Shown here in pieces: positions 18,301 to 28,633 of a stretch of 64,000 nucleotides of DNA (positions are counted from its first letter, which is position 1; each line of letters starts with the position of its first letter). The translations under genes and the position numbers were made by a program. This DNA is from Lepisosteus oculatus (Eukaryota; Chordata; Actinopteri; Semionotiformes; Lepisosteidae). The stretch is taken from positions 24,667,501 to 24,731,500 of the forward strand of contig NC_090698.1 of assembly GCF_040954835.1 (NCBI RefSeq). Direction: 5' to 3'. Under the pieces are notes generated by a model, which saw nothing but the letters and a program-made list of their open reading frames with translations, was not told the origin of the DNA and did not search any database.

Positions 18301-21300
18301 TTAAAGAGGTTGCTCCAGAAATTAATGGACGCATTGCAACATTCACCACGAGAGCTTTGCTTCAAGAAAATGCCTGACGATTTAAAATCTGTTAGACTCT
18401 GTTGTGAATTGTATCAAGGCTCGAAAAATGAATTCACATCTGCTTTGCTCGACTAAACAGGCTCACCCCTCTCACTGAAGCAGTGCTTTTTTATTATTTT
18501 TATTTGTTGTTGTTGCTGTTTTTTTCTGTATAACGCTTTGAGAAGCCACATTTAAATGCGCTATATCAAAGTGTATTATTATAATATTTATTATATGTAT
18601 GTGTGAGTGTGTGGACGCACACTCATGTTGGTCATTGAGAATTTCTGGGGTTCCTATGAGATGATGACTTGCAGGTGATACTTGGATGCTTTGTTTGGAT
18701 TAGGGGTGGTACTTGGTCCAAAAAGTTTGAGAACCACTGAGTTACAAATGCTGTTGTGTTACCATAAAAGGCACTGCCAGATGAGCCTCGCAGGGAGGGT
18801 GAGACTGCTGGAACTATTGATAAGACTAACTTTACAAATAACGTCAGATTTTGCAGGAGCGAACTCCTTGCATAGGGGATTTTGATTAAGCCAAATGCTA
18901 AAAACAATATACTCACACAGTTTCTGGGTTATTACAACAACTGAAATTGCCCTGGGTTTTATACTTTGGATCCGAAGTTCCTAACTCCGACTCTAGAGGG
19001 CTGACGTACAAGCAGGTTCTATAGGCTGAATGACTTCAACAATGAATTCAACTAGCTGAACTGGAATTAAAACCTGCTTGCACAGTTGTCCTCCAGGATC
19101 ATAGTTGGTCAACCCTCCTTTAGATCAATTTTGCATGTTTAGTTCTATAATGTAAGTATTAAAACCTAGAAAGAAGAAATGTATTATAACAGATATTTAC
19201 CATTCCTATGGCCCATAGCTACAGCCATATCCATGGCATTGAAGCCTGAGTCAGTTTCAATTGTTGGGTCGGCTCCACTGTCTAAACAGAAAAGAAAGTA
19301 AAGGTGAGCCATTCAAGAACATACAGATAGCACATCAGATTCACATGTTTTAACCATTTAAAATGGCATCATTATCATTGCAGTTTAATTGCTACAAACC
19401 TTTTCGTATGCAAGTACCATGTTACTGTATTAATTCTGTTTATTGGAAGAAATTGCTCCTTTTTGTTATTCAGAATGCAGTTATACCTGCATTTAAATTG
19501 AACTGTAATTCTAAAGGTGTTGTAATACTGTCCCACTGATCTAAACACATCATATCAAACCAAACCCAAGAGCACACAGCTAATTAAACGTGCAAAAATA
19601 TACATCTAATCAAAACTCGTCACAAATTTCAGTTTTGTCTAGAAATATATCTGTATCTCGCCATCTTTGAAACCCATTTTTAAATAAAGCAGTTTAAATA
19701 AAGCTCATGTAGAGAATCAGCACACACAGGCAGCTTTGGCTACTGTCCATAACCACTCTTGTCCACTTCAGTTCGCACATCTCTAATGTGGCTCTCTCAC
19801 TTCTGAAGGGTAATTCATCCAAGACTCATTTTCTGTGCCTGGTGTCCTCTTAATTGGTGCAGCTGGAACTAGTTCAGTGTTTTCGAGTGGTTAGCGCAAA
19901 TATGCCCAGCAGTTTAAGATCCTGCACTTCAAAAGCCCATTGTGTGAGAAGAAATAAAAAAACAAATATTACCCCTAGAGTTTATCAGAAAGCGTTTCCA
20001 TCTATCTGTGGTCAGAATGTAATGCCATGCATTTTTTAAGGGCTGTCCTTTTTGTGCTTACCCAAGAGAATTTCCGCACAGCGTACATGATTCCCATGCA
20101 CAGCATACAGCAAAGGAGTGCCCCCATTCTGAAATAAATCAAGCATGCTTTTCTTAGAATGGAATATCATAACAGTGAATCCACGTCACAGAGATGAACG
20201 ATGGAACATTTATTTTTCATTCCGTCATCAGTACTGCAAGCTTCACAATGTGTTCCTAAAACAGCAAATATAAACAAAATACCTATCTTTAGCTGGACAA
20301 AGAGACTTAGATCTACATTTTCTCTGATAAAGACAAAAATGATTTAGAGTCAATGATTCCAGTTGTCCTCTAAATGAATTATACATAATTCTGTGAAAAA
20401 TATATAAGTATTATATAATGATAATTCAGATTACCCCAAACATGTTGTTTTAATTTGCTTATCTGAATCTGTTCTTCATATGAGTACAAAGAACAAGGTT
20501 TAGATGCATAAAGACTTGCAAATTAAATATTTTTAGAAAACTCTTTCTGCCTTATTTCTCTCACTATATTTGATTTTTCAAGGCAGCTTTAAATGCCATG
20601 ATCAAACCAAGCACTCTTGCATCATCAAACACTCAAGACAAGCAAAATAGAATGGTCAAATATCACTTTAAATGGAGAAGTTCCCCAGCCTGTGGTCACA
20701 ACAAGACAGCAATTAGTCAGAATGCACATAAAACCATTTATTACAAAACGCAAGAGCTTTCATTACAGTATTTTGTGCATAGCAAAACTCCAAAACTTGA
20801 GAATTACTAAATTTATACAAAACTATCAGACGAAAGAAAGAAAAGGGGGGATTTTTCAGATGCCTAAACAATGGCTGCAATCACCCACCTGAACAGGAAA
20901 AATAAACAGAAAAGATTTGAAAGGCAGACTTACCCAGTCATACTCATTGACATCCACTCCACAGTCTATGAGCATCTTCACAATGTCAGTATATCCTTTA
21001 CTGCAGGCTAACGACAGAGCACTTTCTCTTCCTTTTGCAAGGATATTGGGATCTGCTCCCTACACAGAAGGAAAGGTAACGAAAACCCAAATTTAATGTC
21101 TTTTATTTTTAATCATTATTTCCTACTTAGAATCAACTGCACTTTTTGGGGGTTATGAAACATGCATTTGTATGTGCATCATTAGATTAAATTGGTGGTC
21201 AAAAGTAGTTCCAAGACATTCCAAATAAGAGGCAAAAAATCCATACAAAATACAAATCTAACCAGGAGATAGGAGATCTGTTGAAGAAAAGAAAAGACTG

Positions 21301-24300
21301 AAAAAGCTGCAGAAGTTGTTCCCTAAGAGGCGGTGCAGCACAGGGACTGGCAACACTCATTTTTAGAAACCTTAAGTTTAAGTTTAAGTTTAAAATTTAA
21401 GTAAATAAATAATCAAATGTCACTTTGTTAAACTAGGTCTCTATCAAAACATGTCAACAAGTCTGTATTGCTTCCAGATCCAACAACAGATTACATGTTG
21501 TCACTATGAAAAGATTTCTTAATACTTGTTTTAAAAAAACTCACAAATACATACATTCTCTTATTTTTTCATTATATTCTCAATTTGTAAATGGTGTAAT
21601 CTCCAATACATTATTTAAATAAAGCAATAATATAGCTGCATAATTGTTCAAATTTCTACAGGAGCTACATGTCGAAAGACCAGACCGACCTCCTTGATAA
21701 AGTCTTGCCTAAAGAGTATATGTATACATATCATGTTGTCTCTTTCCTAATGTTCGTCTAAAACACTACCTGCTGGAAGGCAGCACAGTGGTGTAGTGGT
21801 TAGCACTGCACAGCATTGGTTCAATTTTCGGATGCTCTCCTCATGTTTGAGCAGGTCGCCTTTGAGTGCTCTGGTTTCCTCCAGAAAATTAAGGAGTTTT
21901 AATGTAGAAAGCACAATGCTGACTTTTTTTTTTATAAGTAAGAGTTTTATTCAGAGCATTCTAACCTTTCATATTTGGACCTGGGAAGGGGAAGGTGCCT
22001 TGTCCTTGCAGAACAAAAGCAACTCGATCAAAGCTGGTAGCAAGATTACCAGCACATCCATGGACTCAATAACACTTCTAACATAGACATATTATAAATC
22101 TGGCACATAAAACATCCTAGATGACCCCTTTCATCCACTCTAGACTAAGAGAGTACTTCCTTTATATCTAAAGGCATTCAACTGTTGAAAAATGAAACAA
22201 AAAAAAATGTTTGCAGGTGGGGATTGTATGCTGTTGAATGTTGTTTTGTATCATGGAATTGTATAGTTGTTTTATTGTATTATTATCGTATATGTTATAT
22301 GTTCATGCACTCTTGATGTGCAAGATAAATTCCCTTAGTGGCAAAAAAGGTTCATTCAAATTCAATTCAAGCCCATAATCCTTCTCTGGATTTCAGTGTC
22401 TGTGTGTCTGTGTGTCTGTGTCTGTGTGTCTGTGTCTGTGTCTGTGTCTGTGTCTGTGTCTGTGTCTGTGTCTGTGTGTCTGTGTGTCTGTGTGTCTGTG
22501 TGTCTGTGTGTCTGTGTGTCTGTGTGTCTGTGTGTCTGTGTGTCTGTGTGTCTGTGTCTGTGTCTGTGTCTGTGTCTGTGTCTGTGTCTGTGTCTGTGTC
22601 TGTGTCTGTGTCTGTGTCTGTGTCTGTGTCTGTGTCTGTGCGTGCCCTGTGATGGACTGGCGTCCTGTCAAGGCTGTGTCCTGCCTTGTGCCCCTTTCTT
22701 GCCAAGAGAGAAGCCAACTCTCCCACAGCCCAGAACGGGACAAAGCAGTCTGAAAATGGGTGGTGCAGGAACTCAGACACATTTGAATAAAAGCAAGATC
22801 CGCATTCCAGCAACAAACTTGCATGTTTCCCATATTCTGCACATGTTCCTTCAGTGCTAAGAGCAATGTAAACCCCCAGTCCTGGTGCAGCACTGTAGAG
22901 CTGTGAGTCACATTCATTCTAAAGCTGTGATTCTTAACCTGGGGTGTCAGATGCACTCTCTGGAGATGTTAGGCATGCCAGATTTCTTTAAGAAGATAAA
23001 TCAACGAAAACATAAATGAAGCACAGGCACATAACGACAACTTCTTTGTTTCATCAAACCTAGGTATTATAAGGTAACCTTTAAAAAATGTGCAATTATT
23101 CATGTATTCTTAATTTTACTGCAAAATTAAAAGATTTCTCTCTGTTTCAGTCTGTAGTTCTGACGTATGTTAGATTTACAGGACTCTCTTACTTCAACAC
23201 ATTTTGTTGAAGGGCACAAGAACATATTATGAGACCCAAAGGGGTGCAGGTTCCAGTAAAGATTAAGAGCCACTGCTCTAAGGTTCTTACGTTCTGAAGC
23301 AGGAACTCCACAACAGCAATCTGGCCATGAGCTGCTGCCCACATCAGAGGAGTGAAGCCTTCTTCATCCTGAAGGTTAATTACCGTTTCTAGGTAGACAA
23401 TTTAAAATTTAAAATCACTACTAAATACTAAACCAAAAGGAAGCAATTGAGTGCAAAAAGAAAATCAATGACTTCTAACAATAGAACATTATAGAGTACC
23501 CCCTACAATGGCACAATACAAGCCTCACACAACTTAGATAACACCTAAACACATCATAATACTATAACATGTATTAGGGCATTAAGCCATTATATGTAAG
23601 AAAAGCCTTTTAATTATTTCCCCCCCTTTTCATAATCCACAACAATTATTCATGGGTTTATGCGAGAAGAGTCTGTAATGAACTTGCCCACAATTTGCTT
23701 CAGTTGCTATAGAAACAGAGCAAAACAGATGTCAGCCAAAGCTCTTGTATCCTATGATTTCTCTATCTGATAACACTGAAGAGTACCATGTTAAAAAGGA
23801 CATGAGTGAGTGAAAAAATCTCGCCACACACCTTGCTCAATCCTGCTTGCCAGGAACACCATTTCTCCTTGAGCTGCAAGCTGGTGAATGGACAATGCTA
23901 GAACACAAAAGCATATTCAAAGCATCAGTTAAGAAGGGTATTTTAAAATACTGCATGTTTAAAACATTAAAACATTTCTTAATCAATTTAAGCAGTACTT
24001 GTTTTTTGTTTCACACAACTTCAGCTTTTTTTTTCTCAAACTCTGTCAGGCCCCCAGTCATGTGATAAAAACGCAGGATACTCACAGTGCACCAGCAAAG
24101 GAGTGGAGGAAACTTCATTCCCACGGTGCTTGTTAGTGAGAGTTGTGGACTGCTTAATGGGAGAGAAGTGTTTGGTGGTGGATGGCGTGTACACGTGTCG
24201 CACCTGGATTCCAGGTGATGGCGACGTTTGAATGTTGCACTCCGCTGGGAAGAGAAAAAATAAGTTTAGTGATGCAGCTGACATAACCACACTACATTAA

Positions 24301-25723
24301 TCATTCAGCAGTGTTCCACTAGAGCACATTCTTCAATACTACAGAGGAATTTGGCCAGCATCCATATCACCCTGCGACTCATAGCTGGCAGCCCAGTGAA
24401 GTTAAGCAGATATGAGCCTGGTCAGTACCTGTATGAGAGACCTCCTGGGGAAAAACTAAGGTTGCTGCTGGAAGAGGTGTTAGTGGGGCCAGTGGGGGGC
24501 ACTCACCCTGCAGTCTGTGTGGGTCATAATGCCCCAGTATAGTGATGGGGACACTATACTGTAAACAGGTGCTGTCCTTCGGATGAGACATAAAACCGAG
24601 GTCCTGACTCTCTGTGGTCATTAAAAATCCCAGGGTGTTTCTCAAAAAGAGTAGGGGTGTAACCCCGGCGTCCTGGCCAAATTTCCCATTGGCCCTTACC
24701 AATCATGGCCTCCTAATATCCCCATCTATGAATTGGCTTCATTACTCTCTGCTCTCCTCCCCACTAATAGCTGATGTGTGGTGAGCGTTCTGGCGCACTA
24801 TGGCTGCCATTGCATCATCCAGGTGGATGCTGCACATTGGTGGTTGTGGAGGGGAGACCCCATTACCTGTAAAGTGTTTGAGTGGAGTGTCCAGAAAAGC
24901 GCTATATAAGTGTAAGCAATTATTATTATTATTATTATTAATGCCCCAGTAGAGTGACAGGGACACTCTACTGTTAAAAGGTGACGTCCTTCGAATGAGA
25001 CGTAAAACTGAGGTCCTGACTCTCTAAATCATTAAAAATCCCAGCGTGTCTCTTCAAAAGTATAGGGTTGTTACTCTGGTATTTCCCATTGACCTTTACC
25101 AATCATGGCCTCCTAATATTTCCCATCTATGAACTGCCTTCATCACTCTGTTCTCCTCCCCACTGACAGCTGTGTGGTGAGCGTACTGGCGCACCTCATC
25201 CAGGTGGGGCTGCACAATGGTAGTGGTGGAGGGGAGTCCACATTATCTGTAAAGCGCTTTGAGTGTTGTGTCCAGAAAAGTGCTATATATGTGTAAGGGT
25301 TTTTATTTTATTTTAATTGAGGCACTACATGACGAGAAAAGAGAGAAAGGAATGATTTGTAGGATAGTACAGTTGACCCGAAAAGGTAAATTCTCTGGGG
25401 AATCTCGTTACAGATGTCAGAAGATTGAATGGCGCAGACGTACCTTTAAATAAGACCGACGCCACCTCCAGATCCGAGTTCACCTGGTCCTGGATGTTCT
25501 TACTGTCCTCCTCGTTCAGGGACTTGACAAAGCGCGAGCAGACGTTCATGTCAAAGCGGTTGGGCAGAATGAACTTTATCCCCATGGCAACGTTCTGCGA
25601 GCCCCCCTCCTCTCCGCCTCCCCCCCCCTGGTGCTCCCCTTTGATGCTGCTCATGTCCTGCAGGATGCAGATGTCCTCCATCTCCTCTGTGACCAGTTGG
25701 CACTCTGCACTCTGATCCTCCAT
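15379..25723 (-). CDS. ankra2: ANKRA2, ankyrin repeat family A protein 2 (8 coding exons)
   Basis: Coding exons in transcript order: 25723-25444, 24244-24086, 23897-23832, 23388-23291, 21059-20934, 20128-20062, 19281-19201, 15434-15379; phases join to 310 aa (human 313). Ankyrin repeats fill about residues 145-310 (for example [40 protein letters not shown]). ANKRA2 repeats are known to bind PxLPxI/L motifs in the megalin (LRP2) tail, HDAC4/5 and RFX7. The N-terminal half is conserved ([20 protein letters not shown]) but starts with a divergent stretch and a Gly/Glu-rich run at residues 29-43. The start ATG has an in-frame TAA six codons upstream (25739-25741). The gene is tail-to-tail with btf3 and head-to-head with utp15. 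Introns 5 and 8 are rich in repeats. Confidence 0.97.
15741..16068 (-). mobile_element. tRNA-derived SINE in ankra2 intron 8
   Basis: On the plus strand it runs from ATCCATCCATTTTCTAGCC (the SINE 3' end) through CTATGGGAGGAACATC and GAGAACATACAAGCC to AAACCCAGGGCTCAAGTGC (the tRNA-like head). It is a nearly full-length, diverged minus-strand copy, so it lies in the same orientation as ankra2 transcription. Confidence 0.7.
17090..17319 (+). mobile_element. tRNA-derived SINE, 3' portion, interrupted by a hAT element
   Basis: Shows TTTCCTCCCACAGTCCAAAA, GGCAGGTTAATTGGCTTCTG, a short GTGTGTGTCTG stretch, GGGATAGGATCTGGCTCCCC and TGTGACCCTGAATTTGATG. It stops at AGTTAGAG (17312-17319), where the hAT element begins. 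The expected SINE 3' end resumes after the hAT element as AGTTACAAATG. Confidence 0.75.
17320..18739 (+). mobile_element. hAT-superfamily DNA transposon, degenerate, about 1.42 kb
   Basis: Terminal inverted repeats start CAGTGGTTCTCAAACT at the left and end AGTTTGAGAACCACTG at the right. The flanking 8-base sequences AGTTAGAG and AGTTACAA match at six of eight positions, as expected for an aged hAT target-site duplication. The interior holds a broken transposase relic (see separate entry). It is inserted in a SINE inside ankra2 intron 8. Confidence 0.88.
17870..18470 (+). pseudogene. hAT transposase relic (ZBED5/SCAND3-like)
   Basis: The open stretch 18102-18377 encodes pieces typical of ZBED5/SCAND3-type hAT transposases: [24 protein letters not shown], and [13 protein letters not shown]. 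Upstream, 17870-18000 holds a related stretch ([19 protein letters not shown]) ended by a stop. Downstream of 18355 the frame shifts, and a continuation (MPDDLKSV) is readable in another frame. The zinc finger and the C-terminal dimerisation region are missing. It is dead as a transposase, and I see no sign of domestication. Confidence 0.8.
21779..21895 (+). mobile_element. tRNA-derived SINE head fragment
   Basis: GGCAGCACAGTGGTGTAGTG followed by GTTAGCACTGCACAGC and GGTTCAATTTT gives the tRNA-like A/B promoter region. TCTGGTTTCCTCC follows, and then the similarity stops. It is a 5' fragment in ankra2 intron 5. Confidence 0.6.
22396..22640 (+). repeat. TGTGTC-type microsatellite, about 245 bp
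   Basis: Unbroken alternation of TGTGTC (period 6) and TGTGTCTG (period 8) units, arranged in blocks: mixed, then period 6, then period 8, then a long period-6 block. It sits where related SINE copies have only a short GTGTGTGTCTG stretch, and SINE body sequence follows directly. It therefore looks like an expansion seeded inside a SINE. All six frames are open here, so long apparent ORFs are artefacts. Confidence 0.95.
22641..22764 (+). mobile_element. tRNA-derived SINE, 3' body after the microsatellite
   Basis: CCCTGTGATGGACTGGCGTC, TGTCCTGCCTTGTGCCC and GGACAAAGCAGTCTGAAAAT with TGGGTGG at the end are the 3' body of the same tRNA-derived SINE family. The junction with the repeat array is at the family's natural GT-rich linker. 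Confidence 0.7.
24352..24940 (+). mobile_element. 5S rRNA-derived SINE (SINE3-type), full unit
   Basis: The 5' head resembles 5S rRNA: CATATCACCCTG, GAAGTTAAGCAG, GAGCCTGGTCAGTACCTG and GAGAGACCTCCTGGG, covering the internal 5S promoter region. The body includes CATTAAAAATCCCAGGGTGT and CAATCATGGCCTCCTAATAT. The 3' tail reads CCAGAAAAGCGCTATATAAG and ends in a TTA microsatellite. It lies in ankra2 intron 1 of the coding set, antisense to the gene. Confidence 0.88.
24941..25316 (+). mobile_element. 5S-type SINE, second unit lacking the 5S head
   Basis: Follows the TTA tail of the previous unit directly with ATGCCCCAGTAGAGTGACAG, which corresponds to an internal position of the first unit. It then runs colinearly to GAAAAGTGCTATATATGTG. 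The 5S-like promoter is absent. Differences from the first unit indicate that it is not a very recent duplicate. Confidence 0.85.
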
Positions 25724-25739
25724 TGAATTAATCGTCCTT

Positions 25740-27580
25740 TACATAGTCCTCTCAGACACAACTGAGCCCCACACCCCGACCTGCATTACAGAGCTCAGGG
25801 TTCCGCTGATAAGACTGGAAGCCTGATGAAAAACCAAACATAAATCAGAGGTTAATGCCAGTGAATACAAGACAGATCTGGTGGTGTTACATAGGAAAAG
25901 ATTCACATATTCGAAATCTGTTTGTACCTCTTTAATAAATCTAAATGACACTGTGACTCCTAGTCCAGTACTTGGTAGCACAGACATTTTAATGGTTCAC
26001 AGTGTAGCCAAATATCTTTAAAAAACTGCACAGAGGTAATAAATTGCCAAGTGAAAACAATGAAAGGGTCTTTGAAAATGGATACTTCGCTGCTGTGGAA
26101 CACCGTGGCCTTTTTTTCCATTTTATTTTATTTTTCACAATTAGCAAAAGAAGAAAAAATCATTTTAGATGTACATACACGTTTATGTTAATGTGTGCTG
26201 AGGGGACGAAATGTGGTGGACTAGAACCAAAGACACTCCATTACTAAACATGCATTACAAAACCTTCCAATCAGCCATATCTCCCTGCTACTCACACCTG
26301 GCAGCCCACTGAAGCTAAGCAGGTGTGAGCCTGGTCAGTACCTGGATAGGAGACCTCCTGGGAAAAACTAATGTTGTTGCTGGAAGAGGTGTTAGTGGGG
26401 CCAGCAGGGGGCGCTCACCCTGTGGTCTATGTGGGTCCTAATGCCCCAGAATAGTGACTGGGACATTATACTGTAAACAGGTGCTATCCTTTGGATGAGA
26501 TGTAAAACCGAGGTCCTGACTCTCTGTGGTCATTAAAAATCCCAGGGCGTTTCTCGAAAAGAGTAGGGGTGTAACCCCAGTGTCCTGGCCAAATTTCCCA
26601 TTTGGCGCTTACCAATTATGGCCTCCTAATAATCCCCATCTATGAACTGGCTTCATTACTCTGCTCTGCTCTCCTCCCCACTGATAGCTGGTGTGTGGTG
26701 AGCATTCTGGCCCAGGTGGATGCTGCACATTGGTGGTGGTGGAGGGGAGTCCCCATTACCTGTAAAGCGCTTTGAGTGGAGTGTCCAGAAAAGTGCTATA
26801 TAAGTGTAAGCAATTATTATTATTATCAGTTGAATACACTGAGACATAAAGGTTCCGTTAAAAGGGTTAAATTGGGAAGTTGCCGAATGTAACGTGGTGC
26901 AAAAGCGTTTTATCACAGAAGGAGCAGGAATTAGTGAAAAGAGTAAATTGATTGGCTGTGGCCTAATTAAAGGCTTCACACTAGACCCATTTCTGTCTCT
27001 TCTGATTTTACACTAAGTCCTGTTGCTGTACAGGGAACATGGTGAATTACAGAGCATATATAGATATATGTACTATAAACTTCACCAATGTCACAGCATC
27101 AGTATACTACTTACAGTAAGTAACAGTATCGCATTCTTGTTTACTCCGTTCTTTCTTTGGAGGTGTCAATCTCCTGTCTTGGACACCGGCAACAAGTTTG
27201 AATACACATCAGACGGCCTCATGAGAGTAAGCACAGCTATTTATATTTTATAACAACAACGCTGTATGAATGTGATCGTACGCGTAGCCCCGGAAAAGCA
27301 AAATAAAACCAACGAATATTCAATGCACTTATAATCGTACATCTCTAAAAAAAGCCCGAAGCAGACTACGGAGAAAATAAACACCCCAGCAAATTCTCCA
27401 CAATATAAATAACTAGAGATACGGCATTTAAACCCCGAAAAACAACAATTGAATATTTGTAAATTCTAATCGGCACCATCAACCTACCAGTGCTCTTCAA
27501 TGTAACATTTTCATAAATTACGGTCTCTCGCTTTTGTTGTTACAGGAAAACCGAAGCTGTTTGTGTCACAACCATACATT
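25740..27580. other. ankra2: ankra2 5' UTR/intron region
   Basis: No coding sequence recognised. A minus-strand acceptor-like CAG lies near 25820, so part of 25724-25820 is probably 5' UTR. The upstream non-coding exon should lie near 27.5-27.6 kb but could not be fixed. The 5S-type SINE at 26270-26826 is the main other feature. Confidence 0.45.
26270..26826 (+). mobile_element. 5S rRNA-derived SINE (SINE3-type), full unit upstream of ankra2
   Basis: The head reads GCCATATCTCCCTG, GAAGCTAAGCAGGTG and CTGGATAGGAGACCTCCTGG, closer to 5S rRNA than the 24.35 kb copy. The body matches that copy, with a short deletion near 26707 where TGGCGCACTATGGCTGCC is missing. The tail is GTGCTATATAAGTG plus ATT repeats. 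It lies between the ankra2 first coding exon and the shared promoter. Confidence 0.88.
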
Positions 27581-27832
27581 CAGAGAGCAAAGCTTATTGT
27601 AACGCTTGACACCTCCGTGCAATCAATAAAGTTTATTGAAGGTTGAAACAGGAAGTGTACTTCATCCAAAATGGCTGCCCCCTATCGACACCGTAACAAC
27701 GTGATTGCTTCTTGATGTTCAACAAATTTATTATTTTTAACGATCTGCTTCATCAAATATTTACGTTCGCTTTTTGGAATACAATATCTTAAGACGCTTG
27801 GTCACTTTTCCTTCCTAAACGTAGAAAGTAAG
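27580..27832. promoter_or_regulatory. Head-to-head promoter for ankra2 (-) and utp15 (+)
   Basis: The first coding ATGs of the two genes face away from each other across this stretch. It contains an ETS/GABPA-type site ACAGGAAGTG at 27648-27657 and a YY1-type site CCAAAATGGCTGCC at 27666-27679, both typical of TATA-less bidirectional housekeeping promoters. A donor, AAG followed by GTAAGG at 27832/27833, could end the non-coding first exon of utp15. Start sites are inferred. Confidence 0.6.
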
Positions 27833-28633
27833 GTAAGGACCTTTTTGAGGTAGGATAACTAGACTGCTGCCGCTTGCTAGGTGAACACGCTTGGAATAAA
27901 TGATCCCTGTGAGGTCTAAAGCATTTGTCAATTTTTGCTTTAAAAAGTAAAGGGTTGATATGTGCTTGAAGTATATGGTAAAACGCAGGAAAAAACGGGA
28001 GCGAAATTATTGTAAAGATCTACTTCACGCATTACATCCCATTTGTTTCCAGTGCAGACTTAAAAAAAATGTTTTAATAATTTTCTCAGTATCGATCACG
28101 CCATCCATTTTATACACACTGATAATGAGTTGTAAATTGTCTACCGTTTTGTTGTAAAATACATAGTACGGTAATTGCAATAAGGTTGATCAGTTCTGTG
28201 ATTCAAATTAATTAAGGGATCATTTTTGTAGCTATCATGTATTTTGGACTCTGCGCAATTTACATCTCGTTCAAAGCTTATAAATGTATGTCTTACACAT
28301 TTTAAGCATAGTTTAGGTTTAGATTGTTTTTGGCACATTGCTTCATAGTTGGGATGTCACGCTAATTTTTGTACATCGCACCATGACAGGGGGTTTATAT
28401 CTGATATGTGAAATATATACATACCATACACATGGAGTCTCAGCACTGCTGGCGTTTGTAAAAAAGCACGTTGCAGAACATGAAGATTAAGGAAAAACAT
28501 TTGTAAGAATAAACATGTTTGCTAGAATAAAAATTCAGACTGACAGCATCGTTAATCCTTTCAGCTCTAGAGTTCTAGTTTTGTTTTGCAGGTTAGTCCT
28601 GGGAATTTTGAGGATTTCAGCACAGAGTAAACC

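Noticed and set aside
22338-22956. Long open frames on both strands across the TGTGTC array
   Set aside because: A period-6 repeat without stop triplets is open in all frames. The predicted proteins are Cys/Val/Ser or Thr/Asp/Gln runs with no other support.
24352-26826. Possible 5S rRNA genes
   Set aside because: The 5S-like parts are diverged and fused to SINE bodies with CGCTATATAAG-type tails. They are SINE heads, not rRNA genes.
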